A DNA stretch of 64,000 nucleotides from Pseudoalteromonas piscicida (GCF_002208135.1 NZ_CP021647.1:623501-687500), one strand, 5' to 3'; shown: positions 25,562 through 35,356, counted from the stretch's first letter. Notes: generated by a model not told the origin, from the sequence alone. Translations and numbers: made by a program.

Positions 25562-28405
25562 TTAGAACGTGTACACAGCACTCACGAAGTAACGTGGGCC
25601 AATTACGTCATACAGCTCTGGGAATGTATTTGCTTGTTGCTGAGCGTCACCTAGTGGTGTTGGCTCAGTGTCTAGCACATTTTTAACACCAAATGTTGCT
25701 TGTACATGATCTGTGAAGTGATAGCTTGCGCTAAGATCAAGGTACCATACAGCTTTAGATGTAGGCACAATTTCGTTTTCGCCAGTGTCATCATCAACTT
25801 CGCTCATATATCGCACTAGTGCTGACACGCTTAAGTCACCTGAAGTCCAAGTGAAGCGGTTATTACTCTGAAACTCTGGTCGAGGAGTAAGACATGTGTT
25901 ACCGAATTTACCTTCACAGTAATTAGTTTCTGTAAAGCCAACACTTGCTGTTTTAAAGTACTCATCAAGAATGGTGTTCTTTGAATTAATACTCAATGTT
26001 GATCCATTTTCGCCGATACCAAAGTCAAGCTCAGTTCTCCAATTGAAGTTAACATCATAACCCTTAGTACCTAGTTCAGCTATGTTAGCATTGAGTGCCG
26101 TTACAAGGTCTACGTTGCCATCAGGACGACGAGTAATCGCTTGACAGAACTCAGAGCTTGGATCTTTAAGCTGGTTGTAACAAACATCCAGAATATTGTT
26201 TACGCCACCACCTAGTACATCGATAGCATCATCAATTTGAATATCGAAGTAATCGATAGTCACGTCAAAGTTTTCGGTAGGTGTAATAACAAGGCCTAGT
26301 GTAACTGTCTCCGATGTTTCTTCCTTCAGATCTGGGTTACCGCCAAAACTCCCCTCGATTTGCGCGTTTGCTTGCTCGAATACACCGACTTGAGAAGATG
26401 CAACACCGTGAGCTTCACAAAGAGCTCTATCTGTTTTTCCTTCTACAAAACCGTCTACGCTACATGGATCGGTTGCGCTAGGGAAACCATTTGCTGCGCC
26501 TTGGAATAGTTCTGAGATGTTAGGTGCACGTACAGATTCTTGATAACCCGCGCGGAACGAAACGTATTCATTCACTTTCCAGTTTAGCGTTGTTGCAAAT
26601 GAAGAGACGTTACCAATGTTTGAATAGTCAGAAAGACGCCCTGCAAACCATAGTGTAATGTCTTCAGCAAATGCCGCATCTGTCACTAATGGAATGTCGA
26701 TTTCTGTGAAGATTTCATCAACACTATAGCTACCAACGGTTGGCTCACCAGCGTTAAAGCCCAAAACATCACCAGATGCTAAGAATTCATCAGGACGGAA
26801 GCTCGAATCATCAAAGCGGCTTTCGTAGCCAATTACGAAACCTACCGGTAAATCAGCAGATGGCACGGTAAATGGTAATTCACCAGCAAAATCGACGTGG
26901 AAGATCTCTTGTTTGATATTTGTTACGTTAGATGCACCAACGTTGATAAAATCAATCGCCGCTTGTGAAATATTACCTTCACCGAATATGTTCAATGGTG
27001 CACAACCGCCAGATGTATCTTGACATGCGCTACCGTCATCAGTAACTAAAATTGCTTGTCTGAAGCGCGTTTCAGAAACGTCATTATTAAGTAGATTAGA
27101 GCGATCTAGTTCAGAGCGGCTGTAGTATGCGTTGTAAGCCCAATCACCAATAAAACCATCAACACCTACTAACACTCGCATAGCGTTACGTGTATCAATT
27201 GATTGACGTGGCCCGTTTTCAACCATACGGCGACCAATTGTAGCGAATGTAAAGTTACCATTAGCGTCAAGTTGACTAACCATGTTACCTGTTGGTTCAC
27301 CTTCAGCATCAAGTTCAGGTACTAACGCTTTCATTGCGGCTTGAACATCTGCACCAAAGAATGGGCTGTCAGGGTTAACCACCAAGCCATTTACGAACGC
27401 TGGAGTTGGCGCTAGCTGTGATGGTACTTCGTTGCGAATAAATGATAATTCACTATATAAGCGAGTTTCATCATTGATGTAATAGTGTGCAAAAGAGTTA
27501 AGCGTTAAGCGCTCTTGTGGAAGTTGTAGGTAGTTATCAGGGGCATAGTTAAATGCATCGGCTGATGTATACGGTAAGCCTTCACCATTAGGACCAAAGC
27601 GGCCTAGAGTTGTACCGTTAGGAAGCGTAGGGCCGGAAAATATACGAGTGCCAGGAATACCTGATGAGCCACCAGGCACTAAACCTGTATCGCCTTCCGT
27701 GAGTGTTACGTTAGTAAAGTCTCTATCACCTTGGAAGATTGACTCACGTTTGGCGTAACCAATATAAACAGTTGCATTACCTTTACCGTCGGCAAAGTTT
27801 CCACCTAAGGTAAGGTCAGTGTTGAACTTTTCACCATCGCCTTCCTCTGTGATGTCGTATAACGCAGAAATTTCTGCACCTTCAAAGTCATCTTTCAAAC
27901 GGAAGTTTACAACACCAGCCAGAGCATCAGAACCATATACCGCACCTGCACCACCAGTAATGATGTCTACGCCTTCAATAAGAGACGCAGGGATAGTGTT
28001 TAAGTCGACAACACCTGTTTGTGTTGCAGGTACCCAGCGGCGACCATTAACAAGAACAAGAGTACGCTCATCGTTTAAACCGCGTAAGTCAACACGAGCA
28101 GTACCATCCCCCGGGTTATTTGAGCTTGGGCCAAACGAAGGAACTGTCAATGGTAGCTCGGCAAGCTTTTGCTCAACGTTTAAGTTACCCGACATGGCAA
28201 ATTCAGAACCGTCTAGTTCGATAACCGGTGTTTTTGCCGTTAAAGCAACACGTTGAATACGAGAACCTGTAATAGAAATTCTTTCGACTTCTTCATTGGC
28301 ACCATCAGCTGCTTCTTCGGCTGATGCTTGGATGCTTAAACTTCCGCCGATTAGGCACGCAGAAGTGATAAGCATACTTAACTTAGAACGCTTGAATTGT
28401 TTCAT
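25562..28405 (-). CDS. TonB-dependent outer-membrane receptor
   Basis: This receptor of 947 residues comprises a signal peptide (MKQFKRSKLSMLITSACLIG, then ASA), a TonB-box-like stretch EEVERISITGSRIQ, a plug domain with LRGLNDERTLVLVNGRRW and GAGAVYGSDALAGVVNF, and a beta-barrel ending in YFVSAVYTF. The start at 28405 is fixed by AGGGGA six bases upstream; the frame continues another 55 codons upstream without signal-like character. Several paired cysteines sit in the loops. The class is common in Alteromonadales beside TPR/oxygenase genes, and its ligand is unknown; peptide- or siderophore-like substrates are both possible. A LytTR regulator is divergent from it. Confidence 0.92.
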   Translation of the reverse strand: MKQFKRSKLSMLITSACLIGGSLSIQASAEEAADGANEEVERISITGSRIQRVALTAKTPVIELDGSEFAMSGNLNVEQKLAELPLTVPSFGPSSNNPGDGTARVDLRGLNDERTLVLVNGRRWVPATQTGVVDLNTIPASLIEGVDIITGGAGAVYGSDALAGVVNFRLKDDFEGAEISALYDITEEGDGEKFNTDLTLGGNFADGKGNATVYIGYAKRESIFQGDRDFTNVTLTEGDTGLVPGGSSGIPGTRIFSGPTLPNGTTLGRFGPNGEGLPYTSADAFNYAPDNYLQLPQERLTLNSFAHYYINDETRLYSELSFIRNEVPSQLAPTPAFVNGLVVNPDSPFFGADVQAAMKALVPELDAEGEPTGNMVSQLDANGNFTFATIGRRMVENGPRQSIDTRNAMRVLVGVDGFIGDWAYNAYYSRSELDRSNLLNNDVSETRFRQAILVTDDGSACQDTSGGCAPLNIFGEGNISQAAIDFINVGASNVTNIKQEIFHVDFAGELPFTVPSADLPVGFVIGYESRFDDSSFRPDEFLASGDVLGFNAGEPTVGSYSVDEIFTEIDIPLVTDAAFAEDITLWFAGRLSDYSNIGNVSSFATTLNWKVNEYVSFRAGYQESVRAPNISELFQGAANGFPSATDPCSVDGFVEGKTDRALCEAHGVASSQVGVFEQANAQIEGSFGGNPDLKEETSETVTLGLVITPTENFDVTIDYFDIQIDDAIDVLGGGVNNILDVCYNQLKDPSSEFCQAITRRPDGNVDLVTALNANIAELGTKGYDVNFNWRTELDFGIGENGSTLSINSKNTILDEYFKTASVGFTETNYCEGKFGNTCLTPRPEFQSNNRFTWTSGDLSVSALVRYMSEVDDDTGENEIVPTSKAVWYLDLSASYHFTDHVQATFGVKNVLDTEPTPLGDAQQQANTFPELYDVIGPRYFVSAVYTF

Positions 28406-28631
28406 GATATCCCCTGATAGGTTTGTTTTAGATACCCTCGGCAAGTTTAATAACTCATCACAAAGGCTTATTAGTATCACGACGAAGTTATGACGGAAGC
28501 TTGGAATATGCCAGTTGAGATACGTAAGGCGATGGGAATCAGTGACGACAGGCGAGAAAAAAAAGATCAAATTTAATTTGCAGATTACATAGTGACAATC
28601 TATAACAATAATATGTTAACTATTGTGAAAT

Positions 28632-28654
28632 AGGATACAAAGTATTAGTATCCT
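28632..28654. promoter_or_regulatory. Inverted repeat between receptor and LytTR genes
   Basis: AGGATAC (28632–28638) and GTATCCT (28648–28654) form an inverted repeat with a nine-base spacer, 31 bases before the LytTR gene and inside the divergent intergenic region. It could be a binding site for the regulator, whose family usually uses paired sites, or a stem at the 5' end of its mRNA. Confidence 0.4.
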
Positions 28655-28685
28655 TGTTAACCTGTTGATGTGTTTAAGGTGATGA

Positions 28686-29396
28686 ATGAAAAGAGTGACG
28701 ATCTCTATTCCTAGCTATTTGTCTGAGCTTGGAGTCGAAATAAGTACAAAATTAAAAGAAGTCGCAGTTTGTTCCCAGTTTGTTTATTATCAATCTATTG
28801 TTGATGTTTTGGAAACTATTTCGGCGGGTGAAATCGACTGTTTGTTAATTGATATTTCACATGATATTGACCTGGGAAAGCAAGAATCAATCATAAAAAA
28901 TTTTGACTCTGTGCCAACTATTAAAATAACGACAGATGTTAAATTAAATGCTTCTACAACAATGAGTGTTGATGGGAAAGATACAGAAGGTGCTCTGATC
29001 ACCAATATTCTTCAGCTAGCATTCTTGGATTCTAAAGAAGCTTCATCGGAATATGTCCCGAATCAAAGATTGATTGTAAAAGACTCGGGGCATATTCATG
29101 TGATAAAAGTGGAAGACTTAGCTTGGGTTGGTGGTGCGGGAAACTATGTTGAACTTCATATGATCAATCGGCAGCGTTCAATCTTGCATAGGGACACGAT
29201 GTCATCAATGGAAAAAAGTCTTAAAACCTTTGGCTTTTCTAGGATCCATAAGTCTTCACTCGTTAATTTAAATGCTATCAGTGAACTTAAGACAAGAGAT
29301 AATGGAGATTACGACGTTATTCTAGAAAACGGAGATTCACTCCACCTTTCGAGACGTTATAAACAAAACTTGTCCTCTCTTTTGCAGCCAACATAA
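28686..29396 (+). CDS. LytTR-family DNA-binding regulator with degenerate receiver
   Basis: This 236-residue regulator has a C-terminal LytTR DNA-binding domain (about 128–234). Typical segments are EDLAWVGGAGNYVELH, FSRIHKSSLVNLNAI and LHLSRRYKQNLSSLL. The N-terminal 110 residues have receiver-like alternation (EIDCLLIDISHDID) but lack the usual acidic pocket and lysine, so phosphorylation is doubtful. The gene is divergent from the TonB receptor with 280 bases between. It is the most likely regulator of the receptor and perhaps of the oxygenases. AAGGTG lies just before the start. Confidence 0.85.
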   Translation: MKRVTISIPSYLSELGVEISTKLKEVAVCSQFVYYQSIVDVLETISAGEIDCLLIDISHDIDLGKQESIIKNFDSVPTIKITTDVKLNASTTMSVDGKDTEGALITNILQLAFLDSKEASSEYVPNQRLIVKDSGHIHVIKVEDLAWVGGAGNYVELHMINRQRSILHRDTMSSMEKSLKTFGFSRIHKSSLVNLNAISELKTRDNGDYDVILENGDSLHLSRRYKQNLSSLLQPT

Positions 29397-29409
29397 GCTG
29401 ACTGTAGTG

Positions 29410-30300
29410 TCAGCTTACTCCTTTGGCAAAATTGACGAACTCACTAAAAATTGAGTCTTTAATAAGTCGATCGGGTGTGAAAGCGTAGTAATTTTGATAC
29501 GTACTTTCGATAGTGCCTATGAGACAGACGTCGTAGTGCCGTTGCAATTCTGATTTTATTGAAAGTGGGGCTGGAAAGATACCGAATCCTTGTTGGCCTA
29601 ATGCTTTCATTAAAGCACTATCATCTACATGACCAGCCACTTTAATTTCTATATTTTGCTCTTGTAGCCAAAATTGAATCGAGTTAGTTACAGGGCTGTG
29701 CTTTGCTGGAAGAATGAGCGACTGATTTTGTAACGATTTTGGATAATTTGCACTGAGTTGCTCACTGTTTGAAGCTGAACCATATAAGCCAATTTGACTT
29801 TTTCCAATCTCGTGGCAAAAAACATTAAAAGGAAGGTGACTATCAAGTGGCTTATCTGCAAGCACGATATCGAGCTTATGCATGGCCATCTGAGCTAGCA
29901 ATTCTGATTGTTGACCGTCAATACAATGTAAATTGGCAACTTGCTCATTTTCTATCAAAGGCGCAAGCCACTTTGATACTAACGATTTTGGAATAGCATC
30001 TGAGATACCTACTTTTAATGTGCGATGTATGGCTGTTGCACCATCTTGTGTTGTTTCTAACCATTCTTTGGCAATCGAAAACATATCGTCCGCATACTGC
30101 TTGGTCAAAATGCCGAAGTCAGTCAACCTGAGTCCTCTTCCTTCTCTTATAAATAAAGGTTTCCCTAGCCGATCTTCTAAGCTTGATAGTTGCGCGCTGA
30201 TGGTTTGAGGCGTCAAATGAAGGACTTTGCTTGCACCAGCAATACTGCCTTCATTACTTACCTGCCAAAAATAGTAAAGGTGATTGAAGTTTATGTTCAT
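29410..30300 (-). CDS. nhaR: LysR-family transcriptional activator NhaR
   Basis: This 296-residue LysR-type regulator closely resembles NhaR. The opening NFNHLYYFWQVSNEGSIAGA, the helix-turn-helix LTPQTISAQLSSLEDRLGK and the motif GRGLRLTDFG match it, and the effector half retains DDSALMKALG. NhaR activates the sodium/proton antiporter nhaA and related genes in response to sodium. No nhaA is in this window, so it acts on distant targets. It converges with the LytTR gene, 13 bases apart. Confidence 0.88.
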   Translation of the reverse strand: MNINFNHLYYFWQVSNEGSIAGASKVLHLTPQTISAQLSSLEDRLGKPLFIREGRGLRLTDFGILTKQYADDMFSIAKEWLETTQDGATAIHRTLKVGISDAIPKSLVSKWLAPLIENEQVANLHCIDGQQSELLAQMAMHKLDIVLADKPLDSHLPFNVFCHEIGKSQIGLYGSASNSEQLSANYPKSLQNQSLILPAKHSPVTNSIQFWLQEQNIEIKVAGHVDDSALMKALGQQGFGIFPAPLSIKSELQRHYDVCLIGTIESTYQNYYAFTPDRLIKDSIFSEFVNFAKGVS

Positions 30301-30488
30301 ATTGTTCGTAAAAACCTTACTTTAAGTTAGATATAATCAGCTTTTATCTTTTATTGAACATTAGTAGATTTGATCTCATAGCGCAAGTAGAAGTTGAGAT
30401 AATGTACCGGATAGAGCAAGCGCTTTGATATTCGAGTCATTCTAAGTTTTCGACACAGTTATATGTGATGGGATTGTCTGAGGTAATG

Positions 30489-30791
30489 ATGAAATTGAAC
30501 CTTGTTGGTGTAAATGAGCCGATAGCGGTGTCTAGTAAAGTGACTTTTGCTAAAGCAATAAATGAAGCGTTGTACGGCTATGCAAACAATATTCGAAAAA
30601 TAAATGTACGAATTGAAAAACAGGTGGACAAGCAGGCTGGCAGGCTTACGTTATGCCAAGTTGAGCTTTTATTACCCGGATTACCTACATTAAAGGTCAA
30701 GGCAAAAGGTAAAACGTTGTTGCAGGCGTTAAATCGGGCATTAAGCAATTGCAAGCAAATCTTAAAACAGAATTATTTTAAACTCGGTTAG
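30489..30791 (+). CDS. HPF/RaiA-like ribosome-associated protein
   Basis: This 100-residue protein has the fold pattern of ribosome hibernation factors. It shows an N-terminal strand MKLNLVG, a helix FAKAINEALYGYANNI, the strand KINVRIEKQ, then CQVELLLPGLPTLKVKAKGK and a last helix LLQALNRALSNCKQILKQ. Length matches short HPF/YfiA forms. The sequence is divergent, so it may be a paralogue with another role. The start at 30489 has GAGG six bases upstream; GTG 30465 or ATG 30486 are less likely. Not in an obvious operon. Confidence 0.6.
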   Translation: MKLNLVGVNEPIAVSSKVTFAKAINEALYGYANNIRKINVRIEKQVDKQAGRLTLCQVELLLPGLPTLKVKAKGKTLLQALNRALSNCKQILKQNYFKLG

Positions 30792-30916
30792 TCTTCAGTA
30801 CTGAGTGATTCCATTCCCAAGCACTTGCAGCGGCAAGGAAGCCGCGCAATTTTTCTTAAAGATCCTTGATAAATTACCGATATGTAGGTCAAAGGAAATC
30901 ATGTTGGCCAAAGACA

Positions 30917-31342
30917 ATGAACGTGAACTTCTTAATTCACTCACCAGCTAAATCAACCACGAGTCAGATGGAGCAGAAAACCAAAGTTGAAGAGACGAGC
31001 TCGTCCAAACCTCTTAGGTTATCTGAAGAAGATATGTCTAAATTGTCTGGAGAAGAGGTAAAGGAAGAGCAAGAAGAGGCCGCATTGCCTCCGCATATTC
31101 AAAAAATGGTTGAAAAGCTAGAAGAACTCAGAGAAAAAATAAAGGAAGAGCAAAAATTACTCGAAGAGCTAAAAGCAAATGACGCATACTCAGATGAAAT
31201 GAAAGCGGAGCTAGTTACACAAAAGCTTGAATATATTTTACGTATGCAGAGTCAAGTTATTGGACTAACCAAAAATATCCAAGAAGCTTTAAAAGAAGCT
31301 GGGATAACCGATCCTGGTATCTTGCTTAAAGCACTAGCTTAA
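30917..31342 (+). CDS. Hypothetical coiled-coil protein
   Basis: This is a cytoplasmic protein of 141 residues of no family I know. After a polar N-terminus it is dominated by Glu/Lys-rich heptads (about 70–120) and a C-terminal helical tail ITDPGILLKALA. A long coiled coil is likely. The ATG at 30917 gives a sensible N-terminus (MNVNFLIHSPAKS) but the ribosome binding site is weak. It converges with the response regulator at 31334, with an overlap of nine bases. Composition suggests a structural or adaptor protein. Confidence 0.65.
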   Translation: MNVNFLIHSPAKSTTSQMEQKTKVEETSSSKPLRLSEEDMSKLSGEEVKEEQEEAALPPHIQKMVEKLEELREKIKEEQKLLEELKANDAYSDEMKAELVTQKLEYILRMQSQVIGLTKNIQEALKEAGITDPGILLKALA

Positions 31343-32233
31343 AAACCCAACCAACAATATTTTACCTTGCGCCATATTTGGACGTTGGCAACATAAATCT
31401 ATGCGCATGTTTGCGGCGGATTTATACAAGCGTTTTAACTTAGGAAAAGGCTTAGTGACCAACTGTAGGGTTTTTACTCTTAGACTTCTTCTTGTTATGC
31501 CGTCTAGAAATGCATAAGACGTAGAGTTTAATGCTGAGTGGCAGGCGGTTAACATGTCGTCTGTGATCTGATGTTGATGAATCGCTTCAAACCCCGCCTG
31601 ATCCGATAAGCTCCCAGTAGATGCGGCAAGCACGCAGACCGAATACACATCAAATATTCCGATTGCGCGAACCTTCTGGCTGCTCGGATCTTCGTATGCG
31701 ACCATAACGCAAGGAAGGTTATCGGGATCATATTCCATTTGATGCACCTGATAGAGCCTAAGTTCAGTATCAATATGTTTGTTCATTAGTTTTTCAAGTT
31801 GCCCGACTTGAGGTAAAGGCACGCCTTTATGCAGCGTATGAATTTCTCTTGTTTTGCTGCTTTCTTCCGCGGCTTTGACCAACGGCATGATTTTGTTATG
31901 AAGGTCGTCGTCAGCAAATGGCTTCGACAATACAAATGCCGCACCATAATCAAGGGCGAGCTTAATTTGTTCACGATCGTCGACAGTCGTTACCATCGCC
32001 ATAGTGACATCCAACTGTTTTTGTTTGATTGCTTTGACGAGAGCGAGTCCTGAAATATCGGGCATATGCCAGTCGGTCAATACAATATCTGGATGCCAAG
32101 AACCGATAATCTTCAGTGCTTCTTTTGCACTTTGTGCTTTCTTTATCAACAGCTTACGATATCTAAAACGCACTAAACCGCGACGAATGATCTCAAGTGT
32201 TGCCGCACTGTCATCCACGAGCAATATCTTCAC
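31334..32233 (-). CDS. Response regulator with non-DNA-binding C-terminal domain
   Basis: This 299-residue protein has an N-terminal receiver (1–120) with Asp7/Asp8, acceptor Asp54 in VLTDWHMPDISG and Lys104 in LSKPF. The C-terminal part (about 140–299) contains a segment on membrane-independent alpha/beta pattern (RAIGIFDVYSVCVLAASTGS) reminiscent of CheC/CheX-like phosphatase folds, but I cannot name it firmly. No helix-turn-helix is seen, so output is probably protein interaction. It is divergent from the coiled-coil membrane protein gene at 32326, with 92 bases between. Confidence 0.8.
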   Translation of the reverse strand: MKILLVDDSAATLEIIRRGLVRFRYRKLLIKKAQSAKEALKIIGSWHPDIVLTDWHMPDISGLALVKAIKQKQLDVTMAMVTTVDDREQIKLALDYGAAFVLSKPFADDDLHNKIMPLVKAAEESSKTREIHTLHKGVPLPQVGQLEKLMNKHIDTELRLYQVHQMEYDPDNLPCVMVAYEDPSSQKVRAIGIFDVYSVCVLAASTGSLSDQAGFEAIHQHQITDDMLTACHSALNSTSYAFLDGITRRSLRVKTLQLVTKPFPKLKRLYKSAANMRIDLCCQRPNMAQGKILLVGFLS

Positions 32234-32325
32234 ACATTACCACTTTATTGAAAAATATAGATTTATTATAGGCACGATTTTTAACCAATACTAAAATGAA
32301 AGTAAGAAAATAATGAGTGCGTAAT

Positions 32326-33129
32326 ATGTTTCTAGGCAAACTACCAGTTGATGTATTTATCTATATGGCGGTGAATATCGGGCTGCTGATATTAGCTTTT
32401 TGGTTTTATATCTTATTGTCAATCCTACGAGAGTTTAGATTGTTTGCAAAGACCGCTGGTGGAGCTGGTACATCTAACCCAGATCAACAGTATCTACTTC
32501 AGCATTGTCGCGATGCAATTAACAAGTCAATGAAGTTTGTCGAAGATAACCAACACACCATTCAAGAATTGGCTAATTTACAAGTCCATTTAGAGCAGCA
32601 GTTAGCTGAGGTTAAACGCTCAACGCAGGACCATATCTCGTCAGAAGAGCAAACTCGCATGGATGATTTAAACACTAAGCTCCTTAAATCGCATCGGCTA
32701 ATAAAAAAGCTTCGAGGAGATTTGTCAAAGAGTTTAGAGCGACTTAAGCAAACGAGAAGAAAGCTATATGATCAATATGAATCTACAGAGGAATTACAAA
32801 AAGAAAATGACACACTAAAGCAGCAGCTGGAAGCTTCTAAAACGATGGGAGGTACGTCCGAACAAGAGCTGGAGCAACTGGTCGCAACCTTTGAAAAGGA
32901 ACGTCAAGATATGTCTCAAACTATCAATGAATACAAAAGACAAATTGCCGAACAAAGTCAGGCTCTGCAACAGCTAATGGTTCAAGAACAAGAGGTTGAA
33001 GATGGTCCAAAGCTTCAGGCTATTCAAAAAGAGTTGGAGCAAACCAGAGAAGCACTTGAGCATTTGTCTAAAGAGAAGAAGTTTATAGAAAGCCGATATC
33101 TGGAAGTCGTCAAAAATCAAACCAAATAG
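32326..33129 (+). CDS. Membrane-anchored coiled-coil protein, hypothetical
   Basis: This 267-residue protein has one N-terminal membrane segment (VFIYMAVNIGLLILAFWFYI, about 9–32) and then almost entirely coiled coil (60–260, Gln/Glu/Lys-rich). It has no catalytic motif. The layout resembles bacterial membrane-tethered coiled-coil scaffolds rather than an SMC protein, and there is no Walker motif. It is divergent from the response regulator and may share its promoter region; joint regulation is a guess. The ATG at 32326 is preferred over a GTG three codons earlier. Confidence 0.7.
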   Translation: MFLGKLPVDVFIYMAVNIGLLILAFWFYILLSILREFRLFAKTAGGAGTSNPDQQYLLQHCRDAINKSMKFVEDNQHTIQELANLQVHLEQQLAEVKRSTQDHISSEEQTRMDDLNTKLLKSHRLIKKLRGDLSKSLERLKQTRRKLYDQYESTEELQKENDTLKQQLEASKTMGGTSEQELEQLVATFEKERQDMSQTINEYKRQIAEQSQALQQLMVQEQEVEDGPKLQAIQKELEQTREALEHLSKEKKFIESRYLEVVKNQTK

Positions 33130-33373
33130 TTAACAAAGTGTTTTATTTTTCGTGACATTAGTCTTGAGTTTGTGTAAGGTTTAGGCACTTACATTACCTG
33201 TTTTGCCTTTAGCTTTTGAGATTTGCTTCGCCTGAAAAGTGACGAGAAAGATGAACTGACTCGGTTTCAATCTCTATCAAGTGACGCGAGCGCTAGTTGA
33301 GCGAATAGCGGTTAAAAACGCTTGTAAGGTGCATTATTCTCAATAACAAAGGCAGTGGTAAAAGGATTATTTC

Positions 33374-34645
33374 ATGGCCTATATTCCAGATACGAGTGCT
33401 CAAGACTCTGCGGTTGAGAGACCTAAAAAAAATAAAATACTGATAGCGGTAGCTAGCATTCTCATATTAATTACTATTTTCTTTTTTGCACCAATTATTG
33501 GCCAGTGGGTAAGTGGCCAAACAGCAGTTTCAAGCGATAAAATTCATATTTCAGCAGTTAAACAAGGTGACTTTATTCGCGATATTTCTGTTCAGGGAAA
33601 AGTCGTCGCAGCAAGGCGTCCTACAATATATAGCCCTGCTCAGGGGACGGTGACTTATTTGGTCGAATCGGGAGATAGCGTTATTGAAGGGCAAACCCTT
33701 GCTGTTATAGATAGTCCGGAGCTAAAGAGCGAGTTTGCCCAGCATCAAGCAAAGTTAAATCAGTTAGATACTGAACTTCAGCGACAAATCATACAAGCTA
33801 AAAAGCAAGACCTAGCACAGGAAAACTATTTAGGTAAGGCTACCGTTATATTGAATGCAGCTAAGCGTGAAATGCGCCGTTTTGAAGATGGTTTAAAAAC
33901 TCAAGTTGTCAGCGATATCGATTATCAAAAAGCCAAAGATGACCTCGAAAATGCGCTACGGGAGTATCGCCTAGCAATTAAAGAAGTTGAGTTGCAAAAA
34001 GAAAGCCAGAAGTTTGAGATTCGGACCAAAGAACTTGAACTTGAAGCACAAAAAGTCAAAGTGGCAGAGCTTGAAAGGCAAGTCGATGCACTTAAAGTTG
34101 TCTCGCCAGTAGGGGGACTTGTTGGTAATTTAGTGGTCGAGCAAAAAAATTCAGTTGCTAAAAACCAGCCACTATTAAACGTAGTCGATCTCTCCAAATA
34201 TGAGATAGAAGTACAAATACCTGAGAGCTATTCAGATGATTTAGCTTTGGGAATGTTAGCCGAGGTGAATCTCAATGGTGATGTTTATAGTGGCGAAATC
34301 GTTGCCATTTCACCTGAAATTGAAAATGGCCGCGTTGCTGGAAAGATTAGATTTAAAGACGGATCAATTCAGGGTCTTAGACAGAATCAAAGGCTTACCA
34401 GTCGGATTGTGCTAGAGCAAAAACAGAATATTGCATACCTACCACATGGACAGTACTTAGAAGCTTACAACGGGCAGTTTGCTTATGTGGTAAGAGAAGA
34501 CACGGCTATCAAAACGCCAATAAAGATTGGATTGAGAAGTATTGGACAAGTAGAAGTACTATCGGGGCTTAATGTCGGCGATCAGGTTATCACCTCTGAC
34601 GCACGAATCTTTAAAGATGCTCCCAGTGTGAAAATAATTCAATAA
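33374..34645 (+). CDS. Periplasmic adaptor subunit of a MacAB-like exporter (HlyD family)
   Basis: This 423-residue membrane-fusion protein has one N-terminal membrane helix (ILIAVASILILITIFFFAP, about 24–44), a lipoyl/barrel-sandwich domain split around residues 70–115 (TYLVESGDSVIEGQTLAVID) and 240–270, and a long alpha-hairpin (120–230). A beta-barrel region lies near the C-terminus. It should link the inner-membrane ABC permeases to an outer-membrane channel; no TolC homologue is here. It is the first gene of a four-gene operon (adaptor, ATPase, two permeases) with gaps of 5–12 bases. Confidence 0.9.
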   Translation: MAYIPDTSAQDSAVERPKKNKILIAVASILILITIFFFAPIIGQWVSGQTAVSSDKIHISAVKQGDFIRDISVQGKVVAARRPTIYSPAQGTVTYLVESGDSVIEGQTLAVIDSPELKSEFAQHQAKLNQLDTELQRQIIQAKKQDLAQENYLGKATVILNAAKREMRRFEDGLKTQVVSDIDYQKAKDDLENALREYRLAIKEVELQKESQKFEIRTKELELEAQKVKVAELERQVDALKVVSPVGGLVGNLVVEQKNSVAKNQPLLNVVDLSKYEIEVQIPESYSDDLALGMLAEVNLNGDVYSGEIVAISPEIENGRVAGKIRFKDGSIQGLRQNQRLTSRIVLEQKQNIAYLPHGQYLEAYNGQFAYVVREDTAIKTPIKIGLRSIGQVEVLSGLNVGDQVITSDARIFKDAPSVKIIQ

Positions 34646-34657
34646 AGGAGCTGCAAC

Positions 34658-35347
34658 ATGCTAACCATGCGTCATCTATCAAAAGCTTACTATACAGAAA
34701 CAATAAAAACTCAAGCTTTGCAGCCATTTGACTTGAGTATCGAGCAAGGAGAGTTTGTCGCCGTCATTGGCCCTTCAGGTTCTGGCAAAACGACCTTTCT
34801 GAACATCACCGGTTTATTAGAAGATTTCTGCGATGGCAGCTATGAGCTTGATGGTGTCAATGTTGAAAAGTTAAGTGATAAAGCCAAGTCAAAGCTGCGT
34901 AATGAAAAAGTAGGCTTTATTTTCCAAAGCTTTAATTTAATTCCTGAGCTAAACCTCTACGATAATGTCGACATGCCCTTACGCTATCGTAAGTTATCAT
35001 CAAAAGATCGCCACGAGCGGATCATGGATGCGTTGAATAAAGTGGGTCTTGCATCACGCAAAGCGCATTACCCATCGCAACTGTCTGGAGGTCAACAGCA
35101 AAGGGTAGCGATCGCTCGGGCGATAGCTGGTAAACCGTCTTTTCTACTTGCCGATGAGCCAACGGGCAACTTAGATAGCAAAATGGCCGATGGCATTATG
35201 GAGCTTCTCAAAGATATCAATGCGCAAGGAACAAGTATTGTCATGGTGACTCATGACGCTCAACAAGCGGCAAAAGCTCAGCGTATTATCGAAATCCGCG
35301 ATGGTATGTTGAGTGAAAGAAAGAACTACGATAAGGCCATTGCTTAA
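34658..35347 (+). CDS. ABC transporter ATPase, MacB/LolD type
   Basis: This ATPase of 229 residues contains Walker A GPSGSGKTT, Q-loop FIFQSFNLIPELN, signature LSGGQQQR, Walker B FLLADEPTGNLD and the H-loop MVTHD. It belongs to the MacB/LolD/FtsE class that drives mechanotransmission systems. It pairs with the two FtsX-type permeases encoded directly downstream and the adaptor upstream. GGAG about ten bases before the ATG supports the start. Confidence 0.95.
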   Translation: MLTMRHLSKAYYTETIKTQALQPFDLSIEQGEFVAVIGPSGSGKTTFLNITGLLEDFCDGSYELDGVNVEKLSDKAKSKLRNEKVGFIFQSFNLIPELNLYDNVDMPLRYRKLSSKDRHERIMDALNKVGLASRKAHYPSQLSGGQQQRVAIARAIAGKPSFLLADEPTGNLDSKMADGIMELLKDINAQGTSIVMVTHDAQQAAKAQRIIEIRDGMLSERKNYDKAIA

Positions 35348-35356
35348 GGATAAGTT

